From NCBI GenBank assembly GCA_934086815.1, contig CAKOIM010000006.1, positions 1 to 57,152 of the forward strand: a stretch of 57,152 nucleotides of DNA. The letters are read 5' to 3'. The translations under genes and the position numbers were made by a program. Shown here in pieces: positions 14,384-23,601 of the stretch. Source of the stretch: an uncultured Bacilli bacterium. GTDB lineage: Bacteria; Bacillota_I; Bacilli_A; RF39; UBA660. The first letter of the stretch is position 1. The number at the start of each line of letters is the position of its first letter. Under the pieces are notes generated by a model, which was not told where the DNA came from, made no database searches, and worked only from the letters and a program-made list of their open reading frames with translations.

Positions 14384-16917
14384 AAAAATTAAAGTTTAAA
14401 AAAACAAATAAAAGTTCTAAAAAAATAATTACAAAAGATACAATATTATCAATTCTATTAATCGGGGGAATTGCATTAATATCTTTCATGTTAATATTTT
14501 TACTATATATTATAATTACATCACCAGACTTTGATAAAGAAAAACTTTACTCTAAAGAATCTAGTGTATTATATTATAATGATGGGACAACTGAACTTGC
14601 AAGGCTCGGAACACATGATAGAGTTTTAGTAACTTATAATGATTTACCCCAAGTATTAGTTGATGCAATAGTCGCAACGGAAGATTCAAGATTTTTTCAA
14701 CATAGCGGTTTAGATGTTGCTCGTTTTATGAAAGCAAGTGCTGGACAACTCCTTGGAAATTCTAGTGCTGGTGGAGCTTCGACATTAACAATGCAAGTTG
14801 TAAAACAAACATATACTTCGAGTGAAGCCGAAGGTATTAAAGGTATAATTAGAAAATTCACAGATATATATATGGCAGTATTTAAAGTAGAAAGCAATTA
14901 TACTAAAGAAGAAATATTAGAGTTTTACGTTAACAGCCAATGGTTTGGTAATGATGGAAATCTAAATTATACCGGTATTGCCGGAGTTGAACAAGCTTGT
15001 CAATATTACTTTGGAAAATCTGTATCAGATATTTCTTTAGCAGAAGCATCCATTATAGCAGGAATGTTTCAAAATCCTCGTTTATACAATGCTTATAAAA
15101 ACCCAGTCGGAGTTAGAAATAGACAAAAAACTGTTCTAACTTTAATGGTTAATCATGGATATATAACCGAAGATGAAAAAAATGCCGTATTGAATATACC
15201 TATACAATCTTTAATTGCAAAAAAAGAAAATGCAAGTACATCATCTAATCAAGCAGTAATAGATTATGTAATGGATGAAGTAGAAAAAAATACAGGATAT
15301 GACCCTTACACTGTTTCTATGAAAATTGTTACGACAATTAATAAAGATGTTCAAAATGTTTTAAACAATTTAGAAAATGGTTCATTATATTCTTTTCCAA
15401 ACGAAGCAATGCAAGAAGGAATTGCTATTACAAGTACAACGGATGGAGGTATAGTTGCACTTAGTGGAGGTAGAAATTATAGTGCCAAAGGTACTAACAG
15501 AGCAACAATTAAAAGACAACCGGGATCAACAGCAAAACCTATATTTGATTATGGTCCTTATATTGAATATTTAAATGGTTCACCAGGAACACTATTCTTA
15601 GATGAACCAACAACATATAGTAATGGTACAGCAATTAAAAATGCAGATGGAAAATATATGGGATTAATTAATATGCGTACAGCATTAGTTAATTCAAGAA
15701 ATATACCTGCTCTTGAAGCATTTAAAGCTGTTTATGCAGAAAATCCTGATTACATTAAAGATTTCGCTCATAAACTTGGAATTAATTATGGCGAAGAATT
15801 ATATGAATCTGCTTCAATTGGTGGTTTTGATGGTGTTAGCCCAATTCAAATGTCCGCAGCATATGCCGCATTTGGTCGTGGAGGATATTATATTGCCCCT
15901 TATTCTTATACAAAAGTAACTCTTGTTGAATCTGGTAAAACTTTTGAACAAAAACCAGAAAAAATAAAAGTAATGAGCGAAGAAACAGCCTATATGATTA
16001 CGGATATGCTAATATCAGCAGCACAAAGTGGTGTTGGAGGTGTATCGGTAAGTGGAACACAAATTGCTGCTAAATCAGGAACAACTAACTTAGATGAAGC
16101 AACAACTAAAAAATTAGGAATACCAGCATCTGCTACACGTGATGCTTGGAATATAACTTATTCACCAGAATATGCTATTGCCCTATGGATTGGATATGAT
16201 ACTAATACTTCCGAACATTACTTAACGGCTAATATTGGTGGTAGAGTTAGAAATGCAGTAATGAAAGCTATTGGTACAAAAATTTATAATAAAAATAAAG
16301 CCTTTGATAATCCTACTGGTTTAATTACTATAGAAGTTGAAAGAGAAACAATTCCTCCTCAATTACCGAGTGAATTTACTCCAGCTAATTTAATAACTAC
16401 TGATGTCTTTAAAGAAGGTACAGAACCTACCGAAGTATCAACAAGATTTTCTAAACTTAAAGCTCCAAGTAATGGTAATTATTCATTTGATGGAAAATCA
16501 ATTAAGTTAACTTGGACAGGTATTGGTATACCAGATGCAATTAATCCAAGCTATTTACAAGATTATTTTAATAAAGCTTATAGTGCCGGAGCATATCGTT
16601 ATTATGAAGCAAGACTTGCTTATAACAGTTCTTATGTTGGTAACATTGGTTATAATGTCTATCAAAAAAATAGTGATGGTTCCCTAACATTTATAGGAAG
16701 AACTGAATCAACCGATTATACTATTTCAAATCCAGCCGGTGGTAAAGTAAGTTATGTTATAAAATCTGCTTATTCATTATTTACAGCTAATGCATCAGAT
16801 GGTTTAGAAATTAGTACAAATGCTAATATAGACTCAAACGTTAATGAAATAGTAAAACCTACTCCACCAGAAAATAATAACACTGGAAATACATCAGATG
16901 AAGATGAATTAGAATAA
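14380..16917 (+). CDS. ponA: Class A penicillin-binding protein 1 (transglycosylase/transpeptidase)
   Basis: 845 aa with one N-terminal membrane helix (about 26-48). The GT51 domain has the catalytic EDSRFFQHSG (about 97-106). The transpeptidase domain has SxxK in GSTAKP (about 381-386), an SRN motif in NSRNIP, and KSGTT. A C-terminal fibronectin-III-like region (about 690-810) ends in an acidic, Asn-rich tail. It polymerises and cross-links peptidoglycan outside the membrane. Ribosome site AGGAGG lies within the recU 3' end. The strong terminator downstream ends the recU-ponA unit. Confidence 0.96.
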   Translation: MKKLKFKKTNKSSKKIITKDTILSILLIGGIALISFMLIFLLYIIITSPDFDKEKLYSKESSVLYYNDGTTELARLGTHDRVLVTYNDLPQVLVDAIVATEDSRFFQHSGLDVARFMKASAGQLLGNSSAGGASTLTMQVVKQTYTSSEAEGIKGIIRKFTDIYMAVFKVESNYTKEEILEFYVNSQWFGNDGNLNYTGIAGVEQACQYYFGKSVSDISLAEASIIAGMFQNPRLYNAYKNPVGVRNRQKTVLTLMVNHGYITEDEKNAVLNIPIQSLIAKKENASTSSNQAVIDYVMDEVEKNTGYDPYTVSMKIVTTINKDVQNVLNNLENGSLYSFPNEAMQEGIAITSTTDGGIVALSGGRNYSAKGTNRATIKRQPGSTAKPIFDYGPYIEYLNGSPGTLFLDEPTTYSNGTAIKNADGKYMGLINMRTALVNSRNIPALEAFKAVYAENPDYIKDFAHKLGINYGEELYESASIGGFDGVSPIQMSAAYAAFGRGGYYIAPYSYTKVTLVESGKTFEQKPEKIKVMSEETAYMITDMLISAAQSGVGGVSVSGTQIAAKSGTTNLDEATTKKLGIPASATRDAWNITYSPEYAIALWIGYDTNTSEHYLTANIGGRVRNAVMKAIGTKIYNKNKAFDNPTGLITIEVERETIPPQLPSEFTPANLITTDVFKEGTEPTEVSTRFSKLKAPSNGNYSFDGKSIKLTWTGIGIPDAINPSYLQDYFNKAYSAGAYRYYEARLAYNSSYVGNIGYNVYQKNSDGSLTFIGRTESTDYTISNPAGGKVSYVIKSAYSLFTANASDGLEISTNANIDSNVNEIVKPTPPENNNTGNTSDEDELE

Positions 16918-16920
16918 ACT

Positions 16921-16939
16921 AAAAAATCGCATGTAGCGA
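16921..16939 (+). terminator. Bidirectional terminator after ponA
   Basis: AAAAAATCGC-ATGTA-GCGATTTTTTTT. The A and T tracts make it effective from both strands, serving ponA and the convergent CPBP gene. Confidence 0.85.
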
Positions 16940-16945
16940 TTTTTT

Positions 16946-18316
16946 TTATTTAACCATTTTTAGGTTGTCTTCTTCAATTATAAATTTATTTTGTGTTCTA
17001 TCTTTAACTAATAAATACTTAGTATTATTATCAGAATCTAATAAATAACCACTTACAGTTATATTAGGTATTATAATAGTTTTATATGTACCTTTAAAAC
17101 TATTTAAACTATCTAATTTACTTAAATCATAATAATATACCTCTTCTTTATTAGATAATACAAAATAGCCCTCTATATAGCTAATATTATCTATTTTTTT
17201 CTTTAATTCAACAGTTTCCTTTGTATCAATATTTTCTAAATATGCATTATTATTATCTTTATATAATCTATAATTCATATTATTATGTATAAAACTAAAA
17301 TCATTATAGGAATAATAATGTGTTTCATACCTTTTTATTGTTTTTTCTTCATATTCATAGCACTTATAATATTCATCTATGTTATTACCAATAAATAGTG
17401 AATAAAATACATTAAATAAAACCCATACCATTATTAATATACCTAATGCAGTATTAATCTTAGTCTTTAACTTAACATCACTTTTCTTATCTTCTTCACT
17501 AACATAATAACCTAAAGCTTTATTAAAATTACTTCTATTTAATAAACTTCTACTATATAAAATGTATATAATACTTAGAATCATAGATGCTACTAAAGAG
17601 CTTAATGTAATACTAAATGGTACATTTGCGACATACTCACAATCTTTTATATAATTTACACTACCTAATAAAACAGCATAATCATAAAAGCCATGTATAA
17701 ATGCTAATGCCCAAATATTTTTAGATAAATAGTATATTGTTCCTAATAAAATGCCTATCGCCGTAGTTTGAATAACTTGCATTATTGTTGTAAGTAAATC
17801 TTGACCAACTAATATATTAGTCAAATGTAATGAACCAAATATAATAGCACTTAAAAGTATCGAAAATATTACTTCTTTTTTTGTATGATAAAAATCATCT
17901 AATAATTCTTGTAAAATAATTCCCCGAAAAAAGATTTCTTCAAATAAACCAATAAAAATAACATATAATATTAAGCTAAACCAATTTATAAAATTTAGAT
18001 CTTTACCTATCAATGTTACTGTATTACTAATTAAAAGTAACACAGATATAATTAATATTGGTAAACTCATAAAAATTGTATTTTTAAAACTTAATCTTTT
18101 TTCTTTAAATATATAAAATTTCTTTCTAACTACTACAATCACTATGCTTAAGAGTAACACAACTAATTCACTTATATAATATAACCCATATTTACCATAT
18201 TTTATTGACATTATTATATTTTTAGTTAATAATGCTCCCAGCAATTGAATTATTAGTTCAAAAACTAAAAATAACCCTATTACTTTTAAAATTGTTTTTA
18301 TAAAACTTTTCTTCAT
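16946..18316 (-). CDS. CPBP-family intramembrane metalloprotease
   Basis: 456 aa. The first 275 residues hold about eight membrane helices with the CPBP (CAAX/Abi) motifs: EEIFFRGI (motif 1), FGSLHL (motif 2) and FIHGFYDY (motif 3). The last 160 residues form an unusual extra domain after a further membrane helix (about 290-312) and are probably extracellular, rich in Tyr/Lys and beta-like, with no family I recognise. It starts at the stop codon of the yebC gene. Roles of CPBP proteases include prenyl-protein processing and bacteriocin immunity; which applies here is unknown. Confidence 0.85.
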   Translation of the reverse strand: MKKSFIKTILKVIGLFLVFELIIQLLGALLTKNIIMSIKYGKYGLYYISELVVLLLSIVIVVVRKKFYIFKEKRLSFKNTIFMSLPILIISVLLLISNTVTLIGKDLNFINWFSLILYVIFIGLFEEIFFRGIILQELLDDFYHTKKEVIFSILLSAIIFGSLHLTNILVGQDLLTTIMQVIQTTAIGILLGTIYYLSKNIWALAFIHGFYDYAVLLGSVNYIKDCEYVANVPFSITLSSLVASMILSIIYILYSRSLLNRSNFNKALGYYVSEEDKKSDVKLKTKINTALGILIMVWVLFNVFYSLFIGNNIDEYYKCYEYEEKTIKRYETHYYSYNDFSFIHNNMNYRLYKDNNNAYLENIDTKETVELKKKIDNISYIEGYFVLSNKEEVYYYDLSKLDSLNSFKGTYKTIIIPNITVSGYLLDSDNNTKYLLVKDRTQNKFIIEEDNLKMVK

Positions 18317-19032
18317 TATAACTCTACATTTGTATAGATTTGTGTAACATCATCTATATCATCTAACATACTATATAATTTATTAAATACTTCTTTATCT
18401 TCATCACTCAATATAACTTTTTCCTTCGGATACATACCTACTTCATCTAGCTCATATTCTATAGAATCAATAAACTTTTCTAATTCATCTTTTGTTTTAT
18501 TAACATCACTCGGATTTAATGTTAAAGTAATTTCTCCATCTTCTGTTTCTATATCTACGACATTAATACCAGCATTCAATAAATTTTCTAACACTTCATC
18601 TTCGTTATCATATTTAAAAGAAAGTATTCCTAAGTGATCATAATTGTATGATACAGAATTAGTTACTCCTAGACTTTTATTCACTTTATTAAAAGCTGCT
18701 CTTACCATACCTACTGTTCTATTTACATTATCTGTTAAACACTTAATTATTAAAGTAGATGCCCCTGGGCCAAAACCTTCATAAATCACTTCATGGTATT
18801 CTTCTTGACCTACTCCTTTAGCTTTATCTAAAGCTCTTGTAATTATATCATTAGGTACTTGATTTTTTTTAGCTTTATCTATAATTCTTTTTAAAGTAAC
18901 ATTAGCCTCCGGATTAGGTCCGCCTTTTTTCGCAGCTAAATATATCTCTTTAGCAAAAGTCGTATATAATTTCCCTTTTGCAGCGCCTGTTTTTTGAATA
19001 CTTGCTTTTCTTACTTCATATGCTCTTCCCAT
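18316..19032 (-). CDS. YebC/PmpR-family protein
   Basis: 238 aa, full length. It opens with MGRAYEVRKASIQKTGAAKG and continues with KLYTTFAKEIYLAAKKGGPNPE, the characteristic block of the YebC/PmpR family (TACO1 in mitochondria). Members have been described as transcription regulators and, for related paralogues, as helpers of ribosomes on proline stretches. The short MGRAYEVRK start is the Firmicute YeeN-type variant. Ribosome site AGGAGG precedes the ATG. Confidence 0.92.
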   Translation of the reverse strand: MGRAYEVRKASIQKTGAAKGKLYTTFAKEIYLAAKKGGPNPEANVTLKRIIDKAKKNQVPNDIITRALDKAKGVGQEEYHEVIYEGFGPGASTLIIKCLTDNVNRTVGMVRAAFNKVNKSLGVTNSVSYNYDHLGILSFKYDNEDEVLENLLNAGINVVDIETEDGEITLTLNPSDVNKTKDELEKFIDSIEYELDEVGMYPKEKVILSDEDKEVFNKLYSMLDDIDDVTQIYTNVEL

Positions 19033-19042
19033 AATCTTCCTC

Positions 19043-20077
19043 CTAAAATATTTTTAATTTTCTTATAAATTTATATACCGCATAATCTTTATTTAATTTA
19101 TTTACCCTTTTAATTACTTTTCTTATATCATAAACTTCATAATATGTAAAATTATTCATTTTCATAACATATTCTAAAGCTTTAATTATAAGTTCTTTAC
19201 TATTTTTAGAATTAAAATAATTCTCCATTTCCCTTTTTAATCTATTATCTACATTTCTAATTAATAAATTATAATACCAATCTTTTTTAACTTTAAATAT
19301 ATATTTAATGCCATCATACTTCTTAATTACTTTTAAAGTATCATAATACCCTAACTTTATATTATTTCTTATATCAACTTGCCTTATATTTAAAATACTT
19401 CCTAAGTTTCTCGAAGGTTTTATTTCAACTATTTTACTTTTATCTTTATACTTTCTTTTTACTCCAATAGCTTCCAAATCTACCACATATACTTTATGAT
19501 AGCCTTTATCTATTAGACTATTCGCAGGTAAATTATCATAAAAGCCCCCATCTAAGTAATAATTATTATCTATTACTTTTTCCATTTTAAATATTGGCAA
19601 ATAGCATGAAGCAATTATGTAATCATTTAATAATTTAGGTTCAATATCCTTTTTAAACATATAAGTAGGCTTAAAAGTTTTAAACTTAACTGTTACTAGA
19701 CCAAAATCACTCTTACTCTCATAAAGATATTTAGATAACTCAAAATCTTCTAAAACTTGTTTTAATCCATCCGTACTAATTCCTTTATTTACTAAAATAT
19801 TTTTTACATTTATTAATATTTCTTTAATATTTACTTTTTTATTATTTACATCATCTACTAGTTTTTCTGTAAAGCCTAATATTTTTCCTGCATCACAATT
19901 ATACCAAAAATTATATAATTTATCATACTTTCCTGATGCCAAAGATGCCGCATTAAAAGCTCCGATTGAAGTTCCTACAAATCCATCTATTTTAATATTA
20001 GCTTCCCTTAACGCTTTATATACCCCAATTTGATATGCTCCTCTTAAGCCTCCACCAGATAATGCTAATCCAATCAT
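19043..20077 (-). CDS. Patatin-like phospholipase
   Basis: 344 aa. The oxyanion-hole loop is GLALSGGGLRGAYQIG (3-18), the nucleophile elbow is GTSIG (about 39-43, catalytic Ser) and the dyad Asp lies in LDGGFYDNLP (about 173-182). It is a serine lipid acyl hydrolase, and the basic C-terminus (RKVIKRVNKL) may favour membrane contact. There is no signal peptide. The end of the upstream epimerase gene overlaps its start by 4 nt, and yebC follows within 10 bp, so these genes form one operon. Confidence 0.9.
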   Translation of the reverse strand: MIGLALSGGGLRGAYQIGVYKALREANIKIDGFVGTSIGAFNAASLASGKYDKLYNFWYNCDAGKILGFTEKLVDDVNNKKVNIKEILINVKNILVNKGISTDGLKQVLEDFELSKYLYESKSDFGLVTVKFKTFKPTYMFKKDIEPKLLNDYIIASCYLPIFKMEKVIDNNYYLDGGFYDNLPANSLIDKGYHKVYVVDLEAIGVKRKYKDKSKIVEIKPSRNLGSILNIRQVDIRNNIKLGYYDTLKVIKKYDGIKYIFKVKKDWYYNLLIRNVDNRLKREMENYFNSKNSKELIIKALEYVMKMNNFTYYEVYDIRKVIKRVNKLNKDYAVYKFIRKLKIF

Positions 20078-21000
20078 TTTTTCTTTCCTATAAATGGTCG
20101 AGCTAAAAATTTACTTATTTTTCTATTTTTAGATCTACTTCTTAATCTACCATAGTATTCATTTAATGAATCACTACGATAATTTATTATTTCTTCTAAT
20201 TCAAATGTATCACTACATACCGGACTATAATAATTTTTTTCTACGAATAATCTACTCATAATATACTTCCAACTAATACCATTTATTTCTAATACTTTAT
20301 TTAATAGTTTTTTAAAAATAATACTCTCTTCATTAGCTAAATTATATGTTTTCTTATTAAGTTTATCCACATAATTTATCCCCTTTACAAAAGCATAGGC
20401 ACAATCTTCTTTTGTAATAAAATTAATTTCGTCATTCTTATTTATATGATATATAAAGTTTTCTTCTAAGGGGTCACATAAAACTAGAGGAACTCTATAT
20501 ATAGTATAATTTTTTAATTTTTCTTTTATTAATTTTTCAGTTTTAAATTTAGCATTATCAAAATAATCAAATTCAGTTAAATTTATTTTACTTTTAACAC
20601 TTGGATTTTTTATATCTTTATACATACTTGTCGTAGATGCATAAAACAAATGACATTTAGGATTATAATATGTTATTGCCCTAATTATATTTTCACTACC
20701 TTCATAATCTATAACATTAGCTAATCCACTTTTCATATCTGCAAGAGGAACACGTGATGAAGCTAAATGAATAATATAATCATGGTCTTTTACTAAAGCT
20801 TCCATTAATACTCGATCAGTAACATCTCCATATATAATATTAGCTCTTTTTTTAAATCTCTTTAAACGATTAAAAACTGTTTTATTTTTTAAATCTAACA
20901 ATGTTACTTCATATTTACCCTCAGCTAATAAATACTTTGCTACATAAACTCCAACAGTACCAGCCGCACCTGTAACTAAAACTTTTTTCACATTTACCAT
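20074..21000 (-). CDS. NAD-dependent epimerase/dehydratase (SDR)
   Basis: 308 aa extended SDR. The Rossmann motif is VTGAAGTVGVYVAKYL near the start, Asp follows at the end of the second strand (LLDLKN), and the catalytic region has Ser/Tyr in YASTTSMYKD with Lys four residues after the Tyr replaced by another context, so catalysis may be altered. The substrate is probably a nucleotide sugar or similar but is not readable. The C-terminus is basic (RLRSRSKNRK). A GTG three codons in (about 20991) has better ribosome-site spacing and may be the true start. Confidence 0.8.
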   Translation of the reverse strand: MVNVKKVLVTGAAGTVGVYVAKYLLAEGKYEVTLLDLKNKTVFNRLKRFKKRANIIYGDVTDRVLMEALVKDHDYIIHLASSRVPLADMKSGLANVIDYEGSENIIRAITYYNPKCHLFYASTTSMYKDIKNPSVKSKINLTEFDYFDNAKFKTEKLIKEKLKNYTIYRVPLVLCDPLEENFIYHINKNDEINFITKEDCAYAFVKGINYVDKLNKKTYNLANEESIIFKKLLNKVLEINGISWKYIMSRLFVEKNYYSPVCSDTFELEEIINYRSDSLNEYYGRLRSRSKNRKISKFLARPFIGKKK

Positions 21001-21006
21001 CCCTTC

Positions 21007-21723
21007 TTAGATTAAATTAATAATTACAACTATTAGTATACCTATTATTATACCATAAATTGTTTCTTTTCTTTTTCTATTTTGCCAAACTTCTTTTAAA
21101 AGTTCAAAAATTAATATTTGCAATAACATTCCAAGTGTTAAGGATAATATAACAGTTTCAACAAATTCATTCATAGTTCCATTAATACTAAATAATATTC
21201 CCCCTAAAAAACCAGATAATACTAAAAGTAATAATAAAACTATATTTTGTTTATTTTTGTTTAAACTAGCTATTTGAAAGCCAAATGGTAAATTGTGTAG
21301 TCCAATTCCCAAAAGCATAATAACTCCATTTTTAAGGTCATTTAAGGCAACACTATAAAGCCCCATTCCCTCGACCATATTATGAAGCAGTAAAGCAATT
21401 AAGGTAATTGTATTAATATGAACTAAATGCTCTTGATGTTCTTGTTCTTCTTCATCGTTTTCATGATGATCATGATTATGATGAGGAATTAATTTATCAA
21501 TAAAAATTAAAGCCCCAAACCCAATAATAGTAAATAGTAAAAATGATATATTTTCTTTTTCTAATATTTCAGGTATTAAATCAAAGCCAATTAGGCCTAG
21601 TAAAACAATTGCGGCACAAGCCATAGATATATTAGAAAACTTTGTTTTATTTTCCACTTTTTTATATATTATTATTCCCACCAAAAAAAACAAACCACTC
21701 AAAAACGTTAATACTAAAGGCAT
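21007..21723 (-). CDS. ZIP-family metal transporter
   Basis: 238 aa with about eight membrane helices. There is a His-rich cytoplasmic loop (HHNHDHHENDEEEQEHQEH, around 76-95) after helix III, and the metal-binding helices carry HNMVEGMGLY (IV) and GIGLHNLPFGFQIA (V). These are the ZIP signatures for uptake of zinc, iron or manganese. It lies upstream of the epimerase gene with a 6-bp gap, on the same strand. No metal-regulator box is evident in the short upstream region. Confidence 0.9.
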   Translation of the reverse strand: MPLVLTFLSGLFFLVGIIIYKKVENKTKFSNISMACAAIVLLGLIGFDLIPEILEKENISFLLFTIIGFGALIFIDKLIPHHNHDHHENDEEEQEHQEHLVHINTITLIALLLHNMVEGMGLYSVALNDLKNGVIMLLGIGLHNLPFGFQIASLNKNKQNIVLLLLLVLSGFLGGILFSINGTMNEFVETVILSLTLGMLLQILIFELLKEVWQNRKRKETIYGIIIGILIVVIINLI

Positions 21724-21794
21724 ATTATCATCTCACTTCTTAAATATTTTACCAAATTTTATGATTATAGTCTATAAAAAAAGAAATTATATTT

Positions 21795-22616
21795 CTATAG
21801 TTCCTTCTTTAATTCATTGATGTCTTCGATTGATAGACCAGTTACTTTACTTATAATATCAGTATTGATATTTTCTCTTAGCATATTCAGAGCTACTTCG
21901 TTGTTTCTTTTAGCAACGCCAAGTTCATATGCTTCTTGTTTTTTTAATTTTTCTCTATCATAATATAGTAATAAGTCAAAATTATCTGTTAATATTTTAG
22001 CTTCATCTATCATCTTTTCCATTAAATCATCTCCATTATAGATTTTTCTCAATTCATCTTCATCATTACATACTAGAAGATATAATAAATACTCTATTTC
22101 GTTTTTCTTAAGTTTATTATAATCTTCTTTTTGCAATTTCGCAAGATTAACATCGATTATTTCTAATATGGGATGATATTCTCTACGTGTTTCTATATCA
22201 ATCAATCTATTTACAACAATAAAACGATTATCACGAGAAATATCATAATTATTTAGATTAATTTGATACACCTTTTTTAATTTGTTTTTATAGGCTTCCA
22301 TATTTTTTAGTTGTCTTAATACTAATTGACAAACATAAGCATTATTCTTATTTTGAATACTTTTTGATGTACTTGTATTAATCTCAACATTAACAATTGC
22401 TTCATTACTTTCAAGTAATATATCCGCATCACTATTTACAATATTTTTATTAGTACCTATATCCGTTGGCATTATTTTAAAACTAACAGACTCAAATGGT
22501 AACCCTAATATTTGACATACAGTTTTAGCAAGGCATTTTTGACCTACATTTGTTGAATATAATTTCTTAACAATAGTATCATTCATGAATGTTTCTGAAG
22601 TCTTAACTTTAGGCAT
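21795..22616 (-). CDS. Rpn/PD-(D/E)XK nuclease family protein (copy 1)
   Basis: 273 aa of the recombination-promoting nuclease (Rpn/YhgA-like, 'transposase_31') family: NDTIVKKLYS near the N-terminus, SDADILLESNEAIVNVEIN with the D...E-x-N nuclease core (about 63-81), and a C-terminal NTDIISKVTGLSIEDINEL module typical of these proteins. The protein ends in a helix-turn pattern shared with the second copy at 53617. Promoter TTGACG-16-TATAAT lies upstream. Rpn proteins nick or cut DNA and promote recombination; they are not autonomous transposons. Confidence 0.85.
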   Translation of the reverse strand: MPKVKTSETFMNDTIVKKLYSTNVGQKCLAKTVCQILGLPFESVSFKIMPTDIGTNKNIVNSDADILLESNEAIVNVEINTSTSKSIQNKNNAYVCQLVLRQLKNMEAYKNKLKKVYQINLNNYDISRDNRFIVVNRLIDIETRREYHPILEIIDVNLAKLQKEDYNKLKKNEIEYLLYLLVCNDEDELRKIYNGDDLMEKMIDEAKILTDNFDLLLYYDREKLKKQEAYELGVAKRNNEVALNMLRENINTDIISKVTGLSIEDINELKKEL

Positions 22617-22761
22617 AATTCCTCCTTTCGCCTTTTTATTATATACTTCAAAAACACCCCGTCAAGACATTCGACGAAACTAGTCAAAAGTAGTCATTTT
22701 TCGCTAAAATTAAACAATTAGGTACATTTGTACCCATTTACTAAAAATTAACAAATAAAAA

Positions 22762-22779
22762 AGGACATTAAGTCGTCCT
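22762..22779 (-). terminator. Terminator of the 22790-23446 surface gene
   Basis: AGGAC/GTCCT hairpin followed by TTTTTTATTTG on the minus strand, shortly after the stop codon. Confidence 0.7.
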
Positions 22780-22789
22780 ATTTTATATA

Positions 22790-23446
22790 TTATTGACAAT
22801 CAGTTTTAGTAAATTTTACTGCTCCAGTAAATTGTTTACCAGCATTAACAGATTGATCAGCATCTAAATTTAATAATGTAACTGTTAATTCCCATTTATC
22901 AGAATCTTTTTCTCCAGCTGCAGGCATTAATTTATGAACATATTCAGGTGTTCCTGTTGCTGCTGTTGGAATTTTTACGTCAGTTTTAGTTGTTGTTATA
23001 TTCATTTTATCAATAACTACAACATCATCTTTTTTAGCTGTAAATTCTAATTCAGTAGTGTCTGCATTTTGAGTTGCTTCAAAAGTATTAGCTGTAATGT
23101 TTAATACTGCAGTATAACAGAAACTTCTATCAGCTTCACTTGGAGTTTTGTTACCAGTTGCACCAGGTGCTGTCCATTCAACTGTACCAGTAGATGAACC
23201 AGTATGAGCTCTTAAGCCATCACCTTGAGCTGCTGCTTGACTAAATGTAGTTGCATCAGCATAAATATTAATTGGTGTAAATGTTGCCATTGATGAACTA
23301 CCAGCTGTACCAGTACTAACTGTAACATTAGCTTGTGATGTTGTACCTCCTTGTGCAGTGAAGTATGCGAATGTTGCACCTACTACTGCAACTAATAAAG
23401 TCGCTACGGCAATTACTGTTAAAAGAATTGTGTTTTTCTTTTCCAT
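22790..23446 (-). CDS. Exported surface protein with SipW-type signal (TasA/camelysin-like)
   Basis: 218 aa from MEKKNT. The signal is a long hydrophobic stretch ending VGATFAYFTA, the pattern of SipW-dependent proteins (TasA, CalY/camelysin). The mature part is Thr/Ala/Ser-rich, has few charged residues and is likely all-beta, suited to a fibre subunit or S-layer-like coat. GGAG lies about ten bases before the ATG. The gene has a promoter (TTGATT-17-TAATAT) and its own terminator, so it may be strongly expressed. GC is slightly higher than in its neighbours. No SipW peptidase is in the window. Confidence 0.75.
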   Translation of the reverse strand: MEKKNTILLTVIAVATLLVAVVGATFAYFTAQGGTTSQANVTVSTGTAGSSSMATFTPINIYADATTFSQAAAQGDGLRAHTGSSTGTVEWTAPGATGNKTPSEADRSFCYTAVLNITANTFEATQNADTTELEFTAKKDDVVVIDKMNITTTKTDVKIPTAATGTPEYVHKLMPAAGEKDSDKWELTVTLLNLDADQSVNAGKQFTGAVKFTKTDCQ

Positions 23447-23601
23447 TTTTACTTTTCTCCTCTCTATTTTAATATTAGCATTTTTTATTTTTAAAATCAA
23501 TACTTATATTTCTATTTTTTTCACATTTTTATCACTTTTATTATTTTACCAAATTTTGATACATTAATTCTTTACATTTTCATTTACAACATAATGTAAA
23601 A

